Assembly (NCBI RefSeq): GCF_005405065.1
Contig: NZ_BJDI01000002.1
Location: 62,001 to 126,000, forward strand
From: Lactiplantibacillus nangangensis
Lineage (GTDB): Bacteria; Bacillota; Bacilli; Lactobacillales; Lactobacillaceae
Reading direction: 5' to 3'
Length of the DNA stretch: 64,000 nucleotides
Shown here: positions 1 through 8,641 of the stretch, piece after piece
How positions within the stretch are numbered: the first letter of the stretch is position 1
Layout of the letters: each line of letters opens with the position of its first letter
Translations under genes and position numbers: made by a program
Notes under the pieces: model-generated
Database searches by the model: none
Seen by the model: the letters and a program-made list of their open reading frames with translations, nothing else
What the model was told of the DNA's origin: nothing

Positions 1-303
1 CATCAGAAGCCAGATGCGTCGGTCTTAGTCTATCGCTTGCCGGTCACCCGTTCTCAAAAGCAAGCGATGATTGACAAAATTGCCGAAATCAACCGTGAAG
101 GCAGTGCTTATAATATGGTCGGACTGGTTGCCAAACACTCCTATCGGCCCAATATTATGTTCTGCTCACAGTTTGTCTATACGATGTTGAAATTAGCTGG
201 CGTAGTGTATTTTGACAAAGCCCCCGGTGAAGTTCGACCAACGGATTTTATTGAACTTGATTATTATAAAAAAGTTCAATTTGATTATGAGATTACTTTT
301 TAG
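1..303 (+). CDS. C-terminal part of a papain-like (YiiX/YebB, NlpC/P60-type) hydrolase
   Basis: The reading frame is open from the first base of the window, so the gene starts upstream and only its last 100 codons are seen. The motif MFCSQFVYTML, with a Cys before a hydrophobic helix, followed by RPTDFIEL, matches the permuted papain-like cysteine hydrolases (YiiX/YebB group), where this Cys is the nucleophile. The His partner must lie upstream. Substrate is unknown; peptide or lipid amide bonds are usual in the family. A hairpin terminator follows the stop codon. Family call is moderate because the N-terminal half is missing. Confidence 0.55.
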   Translation, partial: HQKPDASVLVYRLPVTRSQKQAMIDKIAEINREGSAYNMVGLVAKHSYRPNIMFCSQFVYTMLKLAGVVYFDKAPGEVRPTDFIELDYYKKVQFDYEITF

Positions 304-331
304 CACGTCAATTTGGTTAGGTTTTAAAATA

Positions 332-371
332 GGACTCGGAAATCAGTTTAAAAATTTCCGAGCCCTTTTTT
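332..371 (+). terminator. Rho-independent terminator after the hydrolase gene
   Basis: An inverted repeat with arms CTCGGAAAT and ATTTCCGAG is followed by a run of T residues. Confidence 0.8.
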
Positions 372-444
372 GTCGAATGGTGACAACCAACTGGGCAGAC
401 ATTGTTTGGGTTAACTTTATGTTTTCTTTACACTTATTAGTCAA

Positions 445-474
445 TTGATTTAGACTTCGACGGTAAAGTATAAG
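445..474 (+). promoter_or_regulatory. Promoter of the ABC-2 transporter operon
   Basis: TTGATT and TATAAG are separated by 18 bp, about 25 bp upstream of the ATPase start. Confidence 0.55.
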
Positions 475-498
475 TATCGATGATGAGGAGTGAGAAAA

Positions 499-1401
499 AT
501 GACAGAAACAATCTTAAAAATACAAGACCTTGTTAAGCAGTATGCGGGCCGAACTGTGATTGATCATGTCAGCTTGGAGATAAAGCGAGGCATGATCTAC
601 GGCTTGATTGGTGAGAATGGGGCCGGTAAGTCAACAATTATGCGACTAATTATGGGATTGACGCATTATGATCAGGGCCAGATCACCTTATTTGGTCAAC
701 ATGATGAGCTTGGTCTCCAGGCGGGGCGGCGCAAAATTGGACAATCAATTGAAACCCCGGCGTTGTATCCAGAATTGACTGCTCGTCAGAACATGGCAGT
801 TCAAGCGGCTAATGCGGGCGTTGGCGAGTCTGAAGTTACCGACTTACTGAGGCAAATGGGATTGAGTGATACCGGCAAAAAGTTGGTCAAAAATTTTTCT
901 TTAGGGATGCGACAACGCTTGGCAATTGCGCAAACCTTGATTAGTCATCCGGAGTTGTTGATTTTAGATGAACCAATCAATGGATTAGATCCAGCTGGAA
1001 TTATTGAAATCCGGACCATCATTCAACGCTTGGCTTCAGAACAAGGTATCACCGTCTTGATTTCAAGTCACATTTTGGATGAATTATCACAAGTCGCAAC
1101 TGATTATGGCATCTTGCATCATGGTCAATTGATTCAAGAATTATCCCAGGCGGAATTGGCAGAAAAGACGCGCCGCTACGTTGACTTGGTCGTGGATGAT
1201 GCCAAGCAGGCGGTCGTGGTCCTTGATCAAATGGCGATCACTGATTATACAGTTAGTGATGCGCATCGCTTACAGATTTTTGCTGCGGTTTCAGTACCGG
1301 AACTCACGCGACAATTGGTTGCAGCCGATATTGCCGTTGAGCGGATTGGGATGACCAATCAGAAGTTAGAAGATTATTTTATGAGCGTAACGGAGGGGTA
1401 A
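499..1401 (+). CDS. ABC-2 type transporter, ATP-binding protein (BcrA/NatA-like)
   Basis: This 300-residue cytoplasmic ATPase energises the membrane protein encoded next. Walker A is GENGAGKST at residues 38-46, the signature is NFSLGMRQR, and Walker B is LLILDEP followed by NGLDP. About 80 C-terminal residues extend past the nucleotide-binding domain, as in BcrA and related drug- or peptide-export ATPases. I chose the ATG at 499, 8 bp after GAGGAG, rather than the in-frame GTG at 490, which overlaps that ribosome binding site. The permease follows after 3 bp and a two-component system follows that, so sensing of cell-wall-active compounds is a reasonable inference. Substrate is not known. 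Confidence 0.85.
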   Translation: MTETILKIQDLVKQYAGRTVIDHVSLEIKRGMIYGLIGENGAGKSTIMRLIMGLTHYDQGQITLFGQHDELGLQAGRRKIGQSIETPALYPELTARQNMAVQAANAGVGESEVTDLLRQMGLSDTGKKLVKNFSLGMRQRLAIAQTLISHPELLILDEPINGLDPAGIIEIRTIIQRLASEQGITVLISSHILDELSQVATDYGILHHGQLIQELSQAELAEKTRRYVDLVVDDAKQAVVVLDQMAITDYTVSDAHRLQIFAAVSVPELTRQLVAADIAVERIGMTNQKLEDYFMSVTEG

Positions 1402-1404
1402 GGC

Positions 1405-2184
1405 ATGTTAAACTTATTGAGAGCTGAACGTTTGAAGTTGCAAGGTGGTCGCAAATTTTGGTTGGTCGTTGGCTTAGTCATCATTTTACCGATTTTTCAA
1501 TTGTTGAATAGTCTGTCTAAGAATCACTATCAGGGTGGCTTAACGTTGCAGGTTGATCAAGTGGTCAATGGTGCCAGTGCTGTGTTGATGTCGTTGAAGA
1601 GTAACCTACTGATTTTACTCCTGTTTTGTGCCTTTATCAGTTTTTATATTGGTGAGGAATTTGAGACTGGCACGATTCGCAACCCCTTATCGCTTGGCAC
1701 GAGTCGTTTGAAGTTTTATTTGACTAAATTAGCTGTCGCACTTGGGCTTACCGCGCTGACCGTAATCGTTGTCACGGGAATGAGTATGGTAGGCTATGGC
1801 TTGGTTTTTGGTTTTGGTAAAATGGCAGGTGTCACAAGTTATGGCGTGTATTTTTGGCTAGTACTAGTGACGTTATTTAGTTTGTTGGCTGCGGGGGTTG
1901 CAGTGTATGTGGCCATCAGTTTTATGACACAGAAAATCGGGTCAGCACTCATCTGGTCATTTGTATATACGATTGGCATGGGCTTAGTACCAGGCGTTTT
2001 TCAGAAGATTAACGGGTTAGAATCGGTGACTTGGTGGTTCACTGAAAGCTATCTATTTTATGTTAATTTCACGCGCCCGCAAGTGTTAGACTTGGTACCG
2101 AAGATGTTACTGGTGAGCTGGCTTACCATTTTAATTGCCAGTTTGATCGGTTATCAATGGTTTAAGCGGTCGGATATTAAATGA
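1405..2184 (+). CDS. ABC-2 type transporter permease
   Basis: A 259-residue membrane protein with about six hydrophobic segments. The first spans roughly residues 18-34; others include LLILLLFCAFISFYIG, LALGLTALTVIV and a C-terminal LLVSWLTILIASLIGY. It lies 3 bp after the ATPase gene with its own GGAGGGG ribosome binding site, so the two form one exporter. The length and the short cytoplasmic N-terminus fit the BcrB/NatB-like ABC-2 family. The response regulator follows after 23 bp. Confidence 0.8.
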   Translation: MLNLLRAERLKLQGGRKFWLVVGLVIILPIFQLLNSLSKNHYQGGLTLQVDQVVNGASAVLMSLKSNLLILLLFCAFISFYIGEEFETGTIRNPLSLGTSRLKFYLTKLAVALGLTALTVIVVTGMSMVGYGLVFGFGKMAGVTSYGVYFWLVLVTLFSLLAAGVAVYVAISFMTQKIGSALIWSFVYTIGMGLVPGVFQKINGLESVTWWFTESYLFYVNFTRPQVLDLVPKMLLVSWLTILIASLIGYQWFKRSDIK

Positions 2185-2207
2185 GTTTTTAAGAAAGCGG
2201 TGCGGAG

Positions 2208-2876
2208 TTGGCGACAATTTTAATTATTGAAGATGATGCGGCGGTCCATGCTTTATTGACTGAGACCTTGACTAGTCATCACTATCAGGTGCTCAGTGCT
2301 TATTCTGGTACGGAAGGCTTGCTGGTTTTTAAACAACAACCAGTCGACTTAATTTTATTGGACTTGATGTTGCCTGGATTACCGGGTGAGCAAGTGATTC
2401 GGCAATTGCGCACGACTTCAATGGTGCCGGTGATTGCGTTGTCAGCTAAAGTCGATCAAGCTTCTAAGTTAGATTTGTTGACCCATGGGGCGGACGACTA
2501 TATCACGAAACCTTTTGAAATTGATGAGCTATTGGCGCGAATAGCAATTCAGTTGCGTCATCACACCGAACCAGCCACGTCGCAAACGATTTTGCGTTAT
2601 CAGGATTTGTGTGTCAATTTAGAGACGCGGGCAGTCACGGTCGGCGATGCGCCGATAGCGCTAACGAGTCATGAATTTGACATTTTAACCGTTTTGATTC
2701 GACATCCGCATAAAGTATTTAGTCGGGCGAATTTGTATGAGAGTGTCTGGCAGGAGGCCTATTTGGCTAACGATAAAACGGTGAATGTTCATGTTAGTCA
2801 TTTGCGGTTAAAATTGAACAAGTTTGGTGCGCACTATATCCAAACGGTCTGGGGCATTGGATTTAAATTAGTCTAG
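2208..2876 (+). CDS. OmpR-family response regulator
   Basis: A 222-residue DNA-binding regulator. The receiver domain covers about residues 1-115, with acidic pocket E8-D9-D10, phosphoacceptor D52 in LILLDLMLPG and the conserved Lys in ITKPFEIDELLARI. A winged-helix DNA-binding domain follows (about 125-222: LTSHEFDIL, VNVHVSHLRLKL, TVWGIGFKL). An in-frame stop at 2190-2192 leaves the TTG at 2208 as the only plausible start, and the ribosome binding site is weak, so expression may be low or coupled to upstream translation. The histidine kinase starts 12 bp downstream. Likely targets are the flanking transporters (inference). Confidence 0.88.
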   Translation: MATILIIEDDAAVHALLTETLTSHHYQVLSAYSGTEGLLVFKQQPVDLILLDLMLPGLPGEQVIRQLRTTSMVPVIALSAKVDQASKLDLLTHGADDYITKPFEIDELLARIAIQLRHHTEPATSQTILRYQDLCVNLETRAVTVGDAPIALTSHEFDILTVLIRHPHKVFSRANLYESVWQEAYLANDKTVNVHVSHLRLKLNKFGAHYIQTVWGIGFKLV

Positions 2877-2888
2877 GAGGAGGTACCG

Positions 2889-3848
2889 ATGGTCGGTTTG
2901 CTGATTGTTGCTGGAATGATAATCCTTGGTTTGGTTAGTTATTTGTGGTTATTAAAGCGCCAGATTCGACGCCTAACTGCCGCAGTTCCTCAGTTACCGG
3001 ATCACGCCCGCCATGGTGGTCGCCTATTTTTAACATTTCGTGAGCGTAACTTGATCAACTTAATTACGGCGTTAAATACGATGGTTACAGCGTTTGAACA
3101 AGAAAATAGTCATAGTCGGCGAGCAGAGCGGCAACTCCAATTAGCCATAACTGGTTTATCACATGATTTACGAACCCCATTGACAGCCATTAACGGGTAC
3201 GTGCAGCTACTGCAACAGACCACTGATCCGGTCAAACGGCAACGCTATTTGGTGATGATACAACAAGGTGTTTCGAAGCTGATGACGATGACCGATGAAT
3301 TCTATGATCTGACACGGTTGGAAGGTCGGCAGAAACAGCTGAAAATTGTACCGTTGGCGTTGAATGAGCAAGTCGAAAGTGAATTTTTAAGCTTTTTTGA
3401 CCAATTTGATCAGCGTCACTTACGAGTGACTTTTCCGAGTGAGTCGGTGTTAAGGCGGGTGCAGGGGGATCCGGAGTTATTGACGCGGGTGCTACAAAAT
3501 ATCATTCAAAACGCCCTACGTTATGCCGCCCATCAAGTCGAAATCAGCTATCAGTTCAGTGGTCAACAAACCTGTTTACGGGTGAAAAATGACATCAAAT
3601 CCACAAACCAGTTGGCAATTCAGCACGTCTTTGATCAATTTTACACGGCTTCCAGCAGTCGAACGAATCCGGAATCTAGCGGTTTAGGCCTTTATTTATC
3701 CAAGCAATTAGTCACGGCGATGGGTGGCGAGCTCACCGCAGATTTGACAGCGGGCTGGTTCACGATTCAATTAGCCTTACCGACTGCGCTTAGTGACCAA
3801 CCTCGACGTCAAAAAAGTGTCAAAACTAGCCCAAAATCGGCTAGCTAA
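2889..3848 (+). CDS. Sensor histidine kinase
   Basis: A 319-residue membrane kinase. One hydrophobic N-terminal segment (about 3-22) is followed by a cytoplasmic linker, then the H box SHDLRTPL with phosphoacceptor H92, the N box NIIQNALRYA and the ATP lid SSGLGLYLSKQLV. There is no sizeable extracellular sensor loop, so this is an intramembrane-sensing-like kinase. Small kinases of this type beside ABC transporters often depend on the transporter to detect antimicrobial peptides. Strong GGAGGAGG ribosome binding site. It forms a pair with the preceding regulator. Confidence 0.87.
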   Translation: MVGLLIVAGMIILGLVSYLWLLKRQIRRLTAAVPQLPDHARHGGRLFLTFRERNLINLITALNTMVTAFEQENSHSRRAERQLQLAITGLSHDLRTPLTAINGYVQLLQQTTDPVKRQRYLVMIQQGVSKLMTMTDEFYDLTRLEGRQKQLKIVPLALNEQVESEFLSFFDQFDQRHLRVTFPSESVLRRVQGDPELLTRVLQNIIQNALRYAAHQVEISYQFSGQQTCLRVKNDIKSTNQLAIQHVFDQFYTASSSRTNPESSGLGLYLSKQLVTAMGGELTADLTAGWFTIQLALPTALSDQPRRQKSVKTSPKSAS

Positions 3849-3874
3849 TACTGAATTAATCGTGTTAAAATCCA

Positions 3875-3898
3875 AGTCCACTTGATGTGGGCTTTTTT
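3875..3898 (+). terminator. Terminator between the kinase gene and the MacB-like gene
   Basis: Arms AGTCCAC and GTGGGCT with one wobble pair surround a 5-base loop and are followed by six T. It separates the first four genes from the next transporter, which therefore probably has its own promoter. Confidence 0.75.
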
Positions 3899-4008
3899 GC
3901 TTTGATTCGGAAACTTTCGTGACTAAAACGATCGTGACCACTTCCACGGGACGGCGTGCTAAGCTGGCGATAAGTTGGGGTGATAAGCAACGAAGTGGGG
4001 GCATCAAC

Positions 4009-6000
4009 ATGAGTTATTTGGAATTAAAGGCGATTCATAAATCATATTATATTGGCAAAACCGCTTATCCGGTGTTAAAAGGGATTGATTTGAGTTTTGA
4101 CTTGGGTGAGTTCGTGACAATTTTGGGAGAATCAGGTGGCGGTAAATCAACTTTGATGAATATTATCGGCGGCTTGGATCGTGATTTTGACGGGAGTGTC
4201 AGCGTTCATGGTCAGCCACTTGATCATCATCATGATCGCCAATTGGATCGTTATCGCCGTGAAACTGTCGGTTATATTTATCAAGCTTATAATTTAATCA
4301 GTCATTTGACCGTCTTGGATAATGTCATGTTATCACTGGATATGACCAAACTTTCACATCAGGCGCGAATGAAACGCGCGCGTGGTTTGCTCAATCAAGT
4401 TGGGCTGACTGACCAGCTCAAAAAATATCCGAGTCAGTTATCCGGTGGGCAAAAGCAGCGTGTTGCGATTGCGCGGGCGCTGGCGAGTGATCCACAGATT
4501 ATTATTGCGGATGAGCCGACGGGTGCCTTGGATTCCCAAAATACTAAAGAAGTGTTAGCAATCTTACAAAAAATTGCGGCCAATGGACGGTTAGTCATTT
4601 GTGTGACTCATTCAACGACGGTTGCCCATGCTGGGACGCGCATCGTCCAATTAACCGATGGCAAAATTACCGATGATCAAGTCATTCAGGCTGCGGCCAA
4701 ACCGACAACGCATCGGGCAAAGTTAGCCGCGCGCACGTTGCCTTGGCGAATTTCACTCAGTACGGCGTTTAAGCATTTGCGGCATACTTGGAGTTGGAAT
4801 ACGTTAATCGTGTTGGGCACGGCGATTGGCTTGTTTGCTGTGATGTTATTTAATGGCTTAGGTAATGGGCTGAAAGGTTATATTAACCATCAGATAAATG
4901 CCTTGGTCGATCCGCAATCCATTACGGTGATGCGCTACGTTGACAGTGCGAAGGCCCAAGAGGAACAATTTGCGGCACAAGCTGATCCGAGTGAGGCCGG
5001 CAGTGTGGCAACGCACATGCCAACCTTTTCAAATGCGCAGGTGACCGAATTGAAAGATGTGTCGCATGTGGTTAAAGTGGAACCTGGGATTGCGGCGAGT
5101 GATGCGATGATCACAATTGGTAAGACCAGCTATTCGGCACCCCAGTTAACGACTTGGACGAGTACCGACCAACCGTCAACTTTGAAAGCTGGGCATCTTG
5201 CGGGTAACAATCAAATTGTCATTGATAAGAGTTCGATTGCGCAGAAGTGGTCGTCGAAAAACTGGCGGCAATTAGTTGGACAAAAAGTGACGGTCGCTTA
5301 TCACACTTTGAATAATCAGAATCGGCTAGTTACCGTTCAACGTCAATTGACCGTGGCTGGGATTGCGGATGCGTCGACTGGTGCCGGGCTCAATGCCGTC
5401 AATTACCAGACGATGCAATCCATGCGTGCCGCGGCGAAAGTCAACACGCAACCAACTTTTGTGACGGTCCGGATCAATGGCCGTCGTCAAAATGAACCGG
5501 TCGTGAGTGCCATTAATCGCTTGAAGACGGCTGGCAAACAACAATTTGCCGCAACAAGTATTTCGTCAGCCTTGGATACAGTCAATACTTACGTTAATTT
5601 AGCCACCACCGTGCTGGCGGCGATTGCGGGTATTTCGTTATTAGTTTCAGCGTTGATGATCATTGTGACCATGTTTATGTCGGTCAGTGCCCGTATGAAA
5701 GAAATTGGAATTCTACGGTCATTGGGTGAAAGTCGACGCGATATTCGGCGGTTGTTTACTAGTGAAGCACTGATGTTGGGGGTGTTTAGTGCAACACTGG
5801 CAACCGGGCTAGCTTATGGATTGGGTAGTACATTCAACCACGTGTTGTATCGAATTGCAGGGTACAATTTGGTTCAGATTCAGTTTAGCAATGTGATCAG
5901 TATTTTCATCATTGCGTTACTGATTGCTTGGCTAGCCGCAATTTTACCGGCTCGTCGCGCGGCTCGCTTGAATCCAATTACGGCTTTAGCCGCTGAATAG
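4009..6000 (+). CDS. MacB-like ABC transporter, fused ATPase and permease
   Basis: This 663-residue protein joins an N-terminal ATPase to a C-terminal FtsX/MacB-type permease. The ATPase covers about residues 1-230, with Walker [10 protein letters not shown] at 40-48, signature [15 protein letters not shown] and Walker [13 protein letters not shown]. The permease has one transmembrane segment near residue 275, a large extracytoplasmic region of about 260 residues, then three membrane segments ending in [19 protein letters not shown]. MacB-type pumps act on periplasmic or surface substrates by mechanotransmission rather than classic transport. The open frame begins earlier at 3919, but the ATG at 4009 has a GTGGGGG ribosome binding site and starts the ATPase homology. 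It sits beside the two-component system and is probably its target. Confidence 0.85.
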   Translation: MSYLELKAIHKSYYIGKTAYPVLKGIDLSFDLGEFVTILGESGGGKSTLMNIIGGLDRDFDGSVSVHGQPLDHHHDRQLDRYRRETVGYIYQAYNLISHLTVLDNVMLSLDMTKLSHQARMKRARGLLNQVGLTDQLKKYPSQLSGGQKQRVAIARALASDPQIIIADEPTGALDSQNTKEVLAILQKIAANGRLVICVTHSTTVAHAGTRIVQLTDGKITDDQVIQAAAKPTTHRAKLAARTLPWRISLSTAFKHLRHTWSWNTLIVLGTAIGLFAVMLFNGLGNGLKGYINHQINALVDPQSITVMRYVDSAKAQEEQFAAQADPSEAGSVATHMPTFSNAQVTELKDVSHVVKVEPGIAASDAMITIGKTSYSAPQLTTWTSTDQPSTLKAGHLAGNNQIVIDKSSIAQKWSSKNWRQLVGQKVTVAYHTLNNQNRLVTVQRQLTVAGIADASTGAGLNAVNYQTMQSMRAAAKVNTQPTFVTVRINGRRQNEPVVSAINRLKTAGKQQFAATSISSALDTVNTYVNLATTVLAAIAGISLLVSALMIIVTMFMSVSARMKEIGILRSLGESRRDIRRLFTSEALMLGVFSATLATGLAYGLGSTFNHVLYRIAGYNLVQIQFSNVISIFIIALLIAWLAAILPARRAARLNPITALAAE

Positions 6001-6068
6001 TAATCAGCTATCTGTGACAACTATCTTAGAAGATTTGGAATGGTTATTAGTTGTAGTAGACAAGCTAC

Positions 6069-6140
6069 CACAATAAAAGCAATCAGGCACACTCAGCTTA
6101 TTTACCGAATGTGCCTGATTGCTTTTATTGTGCGTTTTTT
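6069..6140. terminator. Long bidirectional terminator with a perfect 23-bp stem
   Basis: Arms at 6069-6091 and 6110-6132 are exact reverse complements around an 18-base loop. The right side ends in a T run for the + strand, and A-rich sequence in the left arm serves the - strand. The right arm contains the stop codon and last codons of the VOC-family gene. Confidence 0.8.
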
Positions 6141-6589
6141 AAAGTTTCAATGTCTATTTTGCCCATTTGCAACATCGCTTGAATCTGAGCAGGCGTCTGA
6201 GTCAGTTCGGCCATTTGCTTTGGCACGATTTGCCAGGAGACGCCAAATTGATCTTTCGCCCAGCCACACTGTTCAGCTTCGGGAACGTGTGAGAGTCTTT
6301 CCCAATAATAATCAATTTCTTGCTGGTCAGCGCATTCGATCGTGAATGAGATGGCTTCATTAATTCTGAAGCTGGGACCACCGTCTAGTGCCATAAACCG
6401 TTGCCCATTCAGATTGAAGATGGCGGTCAATACTTTACCGGTCATGCCTTCGAAATGCTGATCAAGCGTGCTATCAGGATAGTGAGTAATAGACTCAATG
6501 GTTGAGTTTGGAAAGACGGTGACGTAGTAATTAATCGCTGTTTCACAATTGTTGTCGGCGAACCAGAGACTGGGAACGATTTTGTTCAT
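6125..6589 (-). CDS. VOC superfamily protein, PhnB/3-demethylubiquinone methyltransferase-like
   Basis: A 154-residue protein with the PhnB-type glyoxalase/bleomycin-resistance fold. The start KIVPSLWFADNNCETAINYY and the segment CGWAKDQFGVSWQIVPK are typical of this group. These proteins are often annotated as 3-demethylubiquinone methyltransferases, but they lack a methyltransferase domain and their reaction is usually unknown. It is the last gene of a leftward run from the MocR regulator. Its stop codon is embedded in a long terminator stem. Confidence 0.75.
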   Translation of the reverse strand: MNKIVPSLWFADNNCETAINYYVTVFPNSTIESITHYPDSTLDQHFEGMTGKVLTAIFNLNGQRFMALDGGPSFRINEAISFTIECADQQEIDYYWERLSHVPEAEQCGWAKDQFGVSWQIVPKQMAELTQTPAQIQAMLQMGKIDIETLKNAQ

Positions 6590-6646
6590 TTGGAAACCTC
6601 CATCAGGGTTATTTTGCGCTAAGTGTACCGAATATTGTAATCGAAT

Positions 6647-7027
6647 TCAAACATTTGCAGTGAATGGTCGAAAAGTGGCGTGCTTGGTCGCATATTCTGT
6701 CAATTTGGTGATTTTGTCGGTGCTAAATTCAATAATCGAGACACCATCGAAATCGGTCGTGGTGTCAGCTTCGCTTGCTTTAAAGTACCATTCGACCACG
6801 GCCAAGTTATCATTTAACCAACCTAATCGCTGAATGTCCCAGGCAAGGACGGTCTGATGGGGCAACTGATGGTCAATCCATTGTTGCAACTCATCGATGC
6901 CATGGTAAGTTGCCCCGTAACATTCCCGATAGTGACAGTTGTTAGTGAAAAAAGTCGTTAAGGTTGGAAATTGCTTGGTGAGCCAGCAATTAAAATACTG
7001 ACGAATCAGTTGTTCTTTCGCTAGCAT
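6647..7027 (-). CDS. SnoaL/NTF2-like protein
   Basis: A 126-residue protein with the pattern of the NTF2/SnoaL alpha+beta fold: N-terminal helix IRQYFNCWLTKQF, the segment YHGIDELQQWIDHQL, strand NLAVVEWYFKA and C-terminal ITKLTEYATKHATF. Family members include small isomerases, hydrolases and proteins of unknown role. The ATG at 7027 has a GGGAGG ribosome binding site 8 bp upstream, lying inside the end of mocR; the genes overlap by 38 bp in different frames. Translational coupling to the regulator is likely. Function not assignable. Confidence 0.65.
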   Translation of the reverse strand: MLAKEQLIRQYFNCWLTKQFPTLTTFFTNNCHYRECYGATYHGIDELQQWIDHQLPHQTVLAWDIQRLGWLNDNLAVVEWYFKASEADTTTDFDGVSIIEFSTDKITKLTEYATKHATFRPFTANV

Positions 7028-8492
7028 GTTTTGCGCCTCCCACTGGGAAATTTTGCTGGATCAAGTCGGTTAAAATCTGAATGCCACGTTCAAAGCGAGC
7101 CGTGGATTCATACGAAAAACTCAGTCGGATGTACTGATTGGGTTTGAAATCGTAAATATTGCCGGGATTAAAGAGGACATTTTGTGCAGTTGCTAAATCA
7201 AAGAGTTTTGGAATGTTGATCCGATCCGCCAAACGAATCCAGAGATAAAAGCCGCCAGTTGGCGCTTGCCAAGTGGCGATGCCGTTACCCCAGTATTTTT
7301 GTAAAATTGCTTGCGCTGCTGCCGCTTTCTTAGTGAGTACGGCCCGAAAATGAGCTTGATAATTATCATAGTCCGGATCAGCTAATATTTCAGCGAGCAC
7401 TAATTGGGATAGTGAACTGGCGCCATAGTCGGTTTGCATGCGGACGTCGGTCAAACGGTCGATGACGGGTTTAGACGCCACTGTCCAGCCGAGTCGCAAG
7501 CCAGGAGCCAACGATTTTGAAATACTTCCGAAATAGATAACATTTCCGGCAGTATCTAATGCTTTTAGCGGTTGTGGGGGTTGTTGTTCAAACCAAACGT
7601 CTTGATAGGCGGCATCTTCCAAGACAGGAATCTGGTGTTCTTGAGCATACGTCAGCAATTGTTGGCGGCGGTCGGCACTCATCACAATACCAGTTGGGTT
7701 GTTAAAAGTGGGGATCGTATACATAATCGCTTGCGAGTCTTTCGCGGGAGGCGTCATTTGCCAATAAGCCATTCCTTGGTTATCCATCGGGACCCCCGAT
7801 AAATGGGTGTTGGCGGACTGGAAGACTTGAAGCGACTTCACATAAGTTGGGGCTTCCGTATAGATTGTGGCGTCTTTGGGAAATAAGGAAACGGAAACGA
7901 GCTGTAAGGCTTGCAGTGACCCTGAGGTGATCAAAATGTTTTCAGGTTGCGTGTGAATCCCAACTTTTGCGAGATGGCGTGCTAATTGTTCACGCAGCGC
8001 AAGAATTCCAGCTGGCTCGGTATAGTTCAAGCTGGTGAGGGTGTTGCCTAGTTTAGCCAAGGCTTTTTGGAATAACTCGCGTGGAAACTGTTCAGGGGCA
8101 GGCTCACCGGTACTGAGTCGAATCACGGCGTCCGTTTCAAATTGATTGATCTTTTGAATCGCCGACGTATTCGGTTTAAATTGTCCGGCTTTGACGTATT
8201 GCGACCAGTTAACGTGTTCGGCAAGTAAACTGGACCAGTGATTTCCTGAAACGGTCATTCCAGAACCGGGATTGCTCGTAATTAGACCGACGGCAATCAA
8301 ATCGTCGAGGGCAGTGATGAGAGTACTACGATTGACGCCAAACTGCGCGGCTAACTTGCGTTGTGCGGGTAGCTTGGCTCCCATCGGCCACTCACCACTA
8401 GCGATAGCGTGCTGAAAGTAGGTTGTAATTTGTTGATAAATTGGTGTGCTAGCAGTTTTATCAGGCTGCCAGTTCAGTTGGATTTCTGACAT
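6990..8492 (-). CDS. MocR-type GntR regulator with aminotransferase domain
   Basis: A 500-residue PLP-dependent regulator. A GntR winged-helix domain covers about residues 15-82 (AQRKLAAQFGVNRSTLITALDDL). A fold-type I aminotransferase-like domain runs to the C-terminus, with NNPTG at 264-268 and the PLP Schiff-base lysine K326 in SISKS. MocR proteins usually sense an amino acid or PLP and control a neighbouring transport or biosynthesis gene. The divergent LysE exporter gene is the obvious candidate target. Three TGGTTGG repeats lie in the shared intergenic region. Confidence 0.88.
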   Translation of the reverse strand: MSEIQLNWQPDKTASTPIYQQITTYFQHAIASGEWPMGAKLPAQRKLAAQFGVNRSTLITALDDLIAVGLITSNPGSGMTVSGNHWSSLLAEHVNWSQYVKAGQFKPNTSAIQKINQFETDAVIRLSTGEPAPEQFPRELFQKALAKLGNTLTSLNYTEPAGILALREQLARHLAKVGIHTQPENILITSGSLQALQLVSVSLFPKDATIYTEAPTYVKSLQVFQSANTHLSGVPMDNQGMAYWQMTPPAKDSQAIMYTIPTFNNPTGIVMSADRRQQLLTYAQEHQIPVLEDAAYQDVWFEQQPPQPLKALDTAGNVIYFGSISKSLAPGLRLGWTVASKPVIDRLTDVRMQTDYGASSLSQLVLAEILADPDYDNYQAHFRAVLTKKAAAAQAILQKYWGNGIATWQAPTGGFYLWIRLADRINIPKLFDLATAQNVLFNPGNIYDFKPNQYIRLSFSYESTARFERGIQILTDLIQQNFPVGGAKHASERTTDSSVF

Positions 8493-8503
8493 GTGGACCT
8501 CCT

Positions 8504-8625
8504 AAATGGTTGGGCTGAAAGTTTAAAATTGGTTGGGGACAAACCTAATTAACTCCATTATAATCATCTCATGAGTTAAAGCCAGTTAAGTGATACGGTA
8601 TTTTCAATGACTGAATTGGTTGGAT
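8504..8625. promoter_or_regulatory. Direct TGGTTGG repeats between mocR and the exporter gene
   Basis: TGGTTGG occurs at 8507, 8530 and 8617 on the + strand. The first two copies are 23 bp apart, near two helical turns, and have similar flanks (AAATGGTTGGG, AAATTGGTTGGG). The second overlaps the -35 region of the exporter promoter. MocR regulators such as PdxR are known to bind direct repeats, so these are a candidate operator (inference). Confidence 0.4.
8536..8564 (+). promoter_or_regulatory. Promoter of the LysE-family exporter gene
   Basis: A perfect TATAAT lies 17 bp after GGGACA. The -35 is weak, consistent with a regulated promoter, and overlaps a TGGTTGG repeat. Confidence 0.55.
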
Positions 8626-8641
8626 TGGAGCTGGAAATTTA

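Noticed and set aside
6040-6345. 101-codon + strand open frame
   Set aside because: It crosses the long terminator and runs antisense through the VOC gene, whose - strand protein is clearly homologous to a known family.
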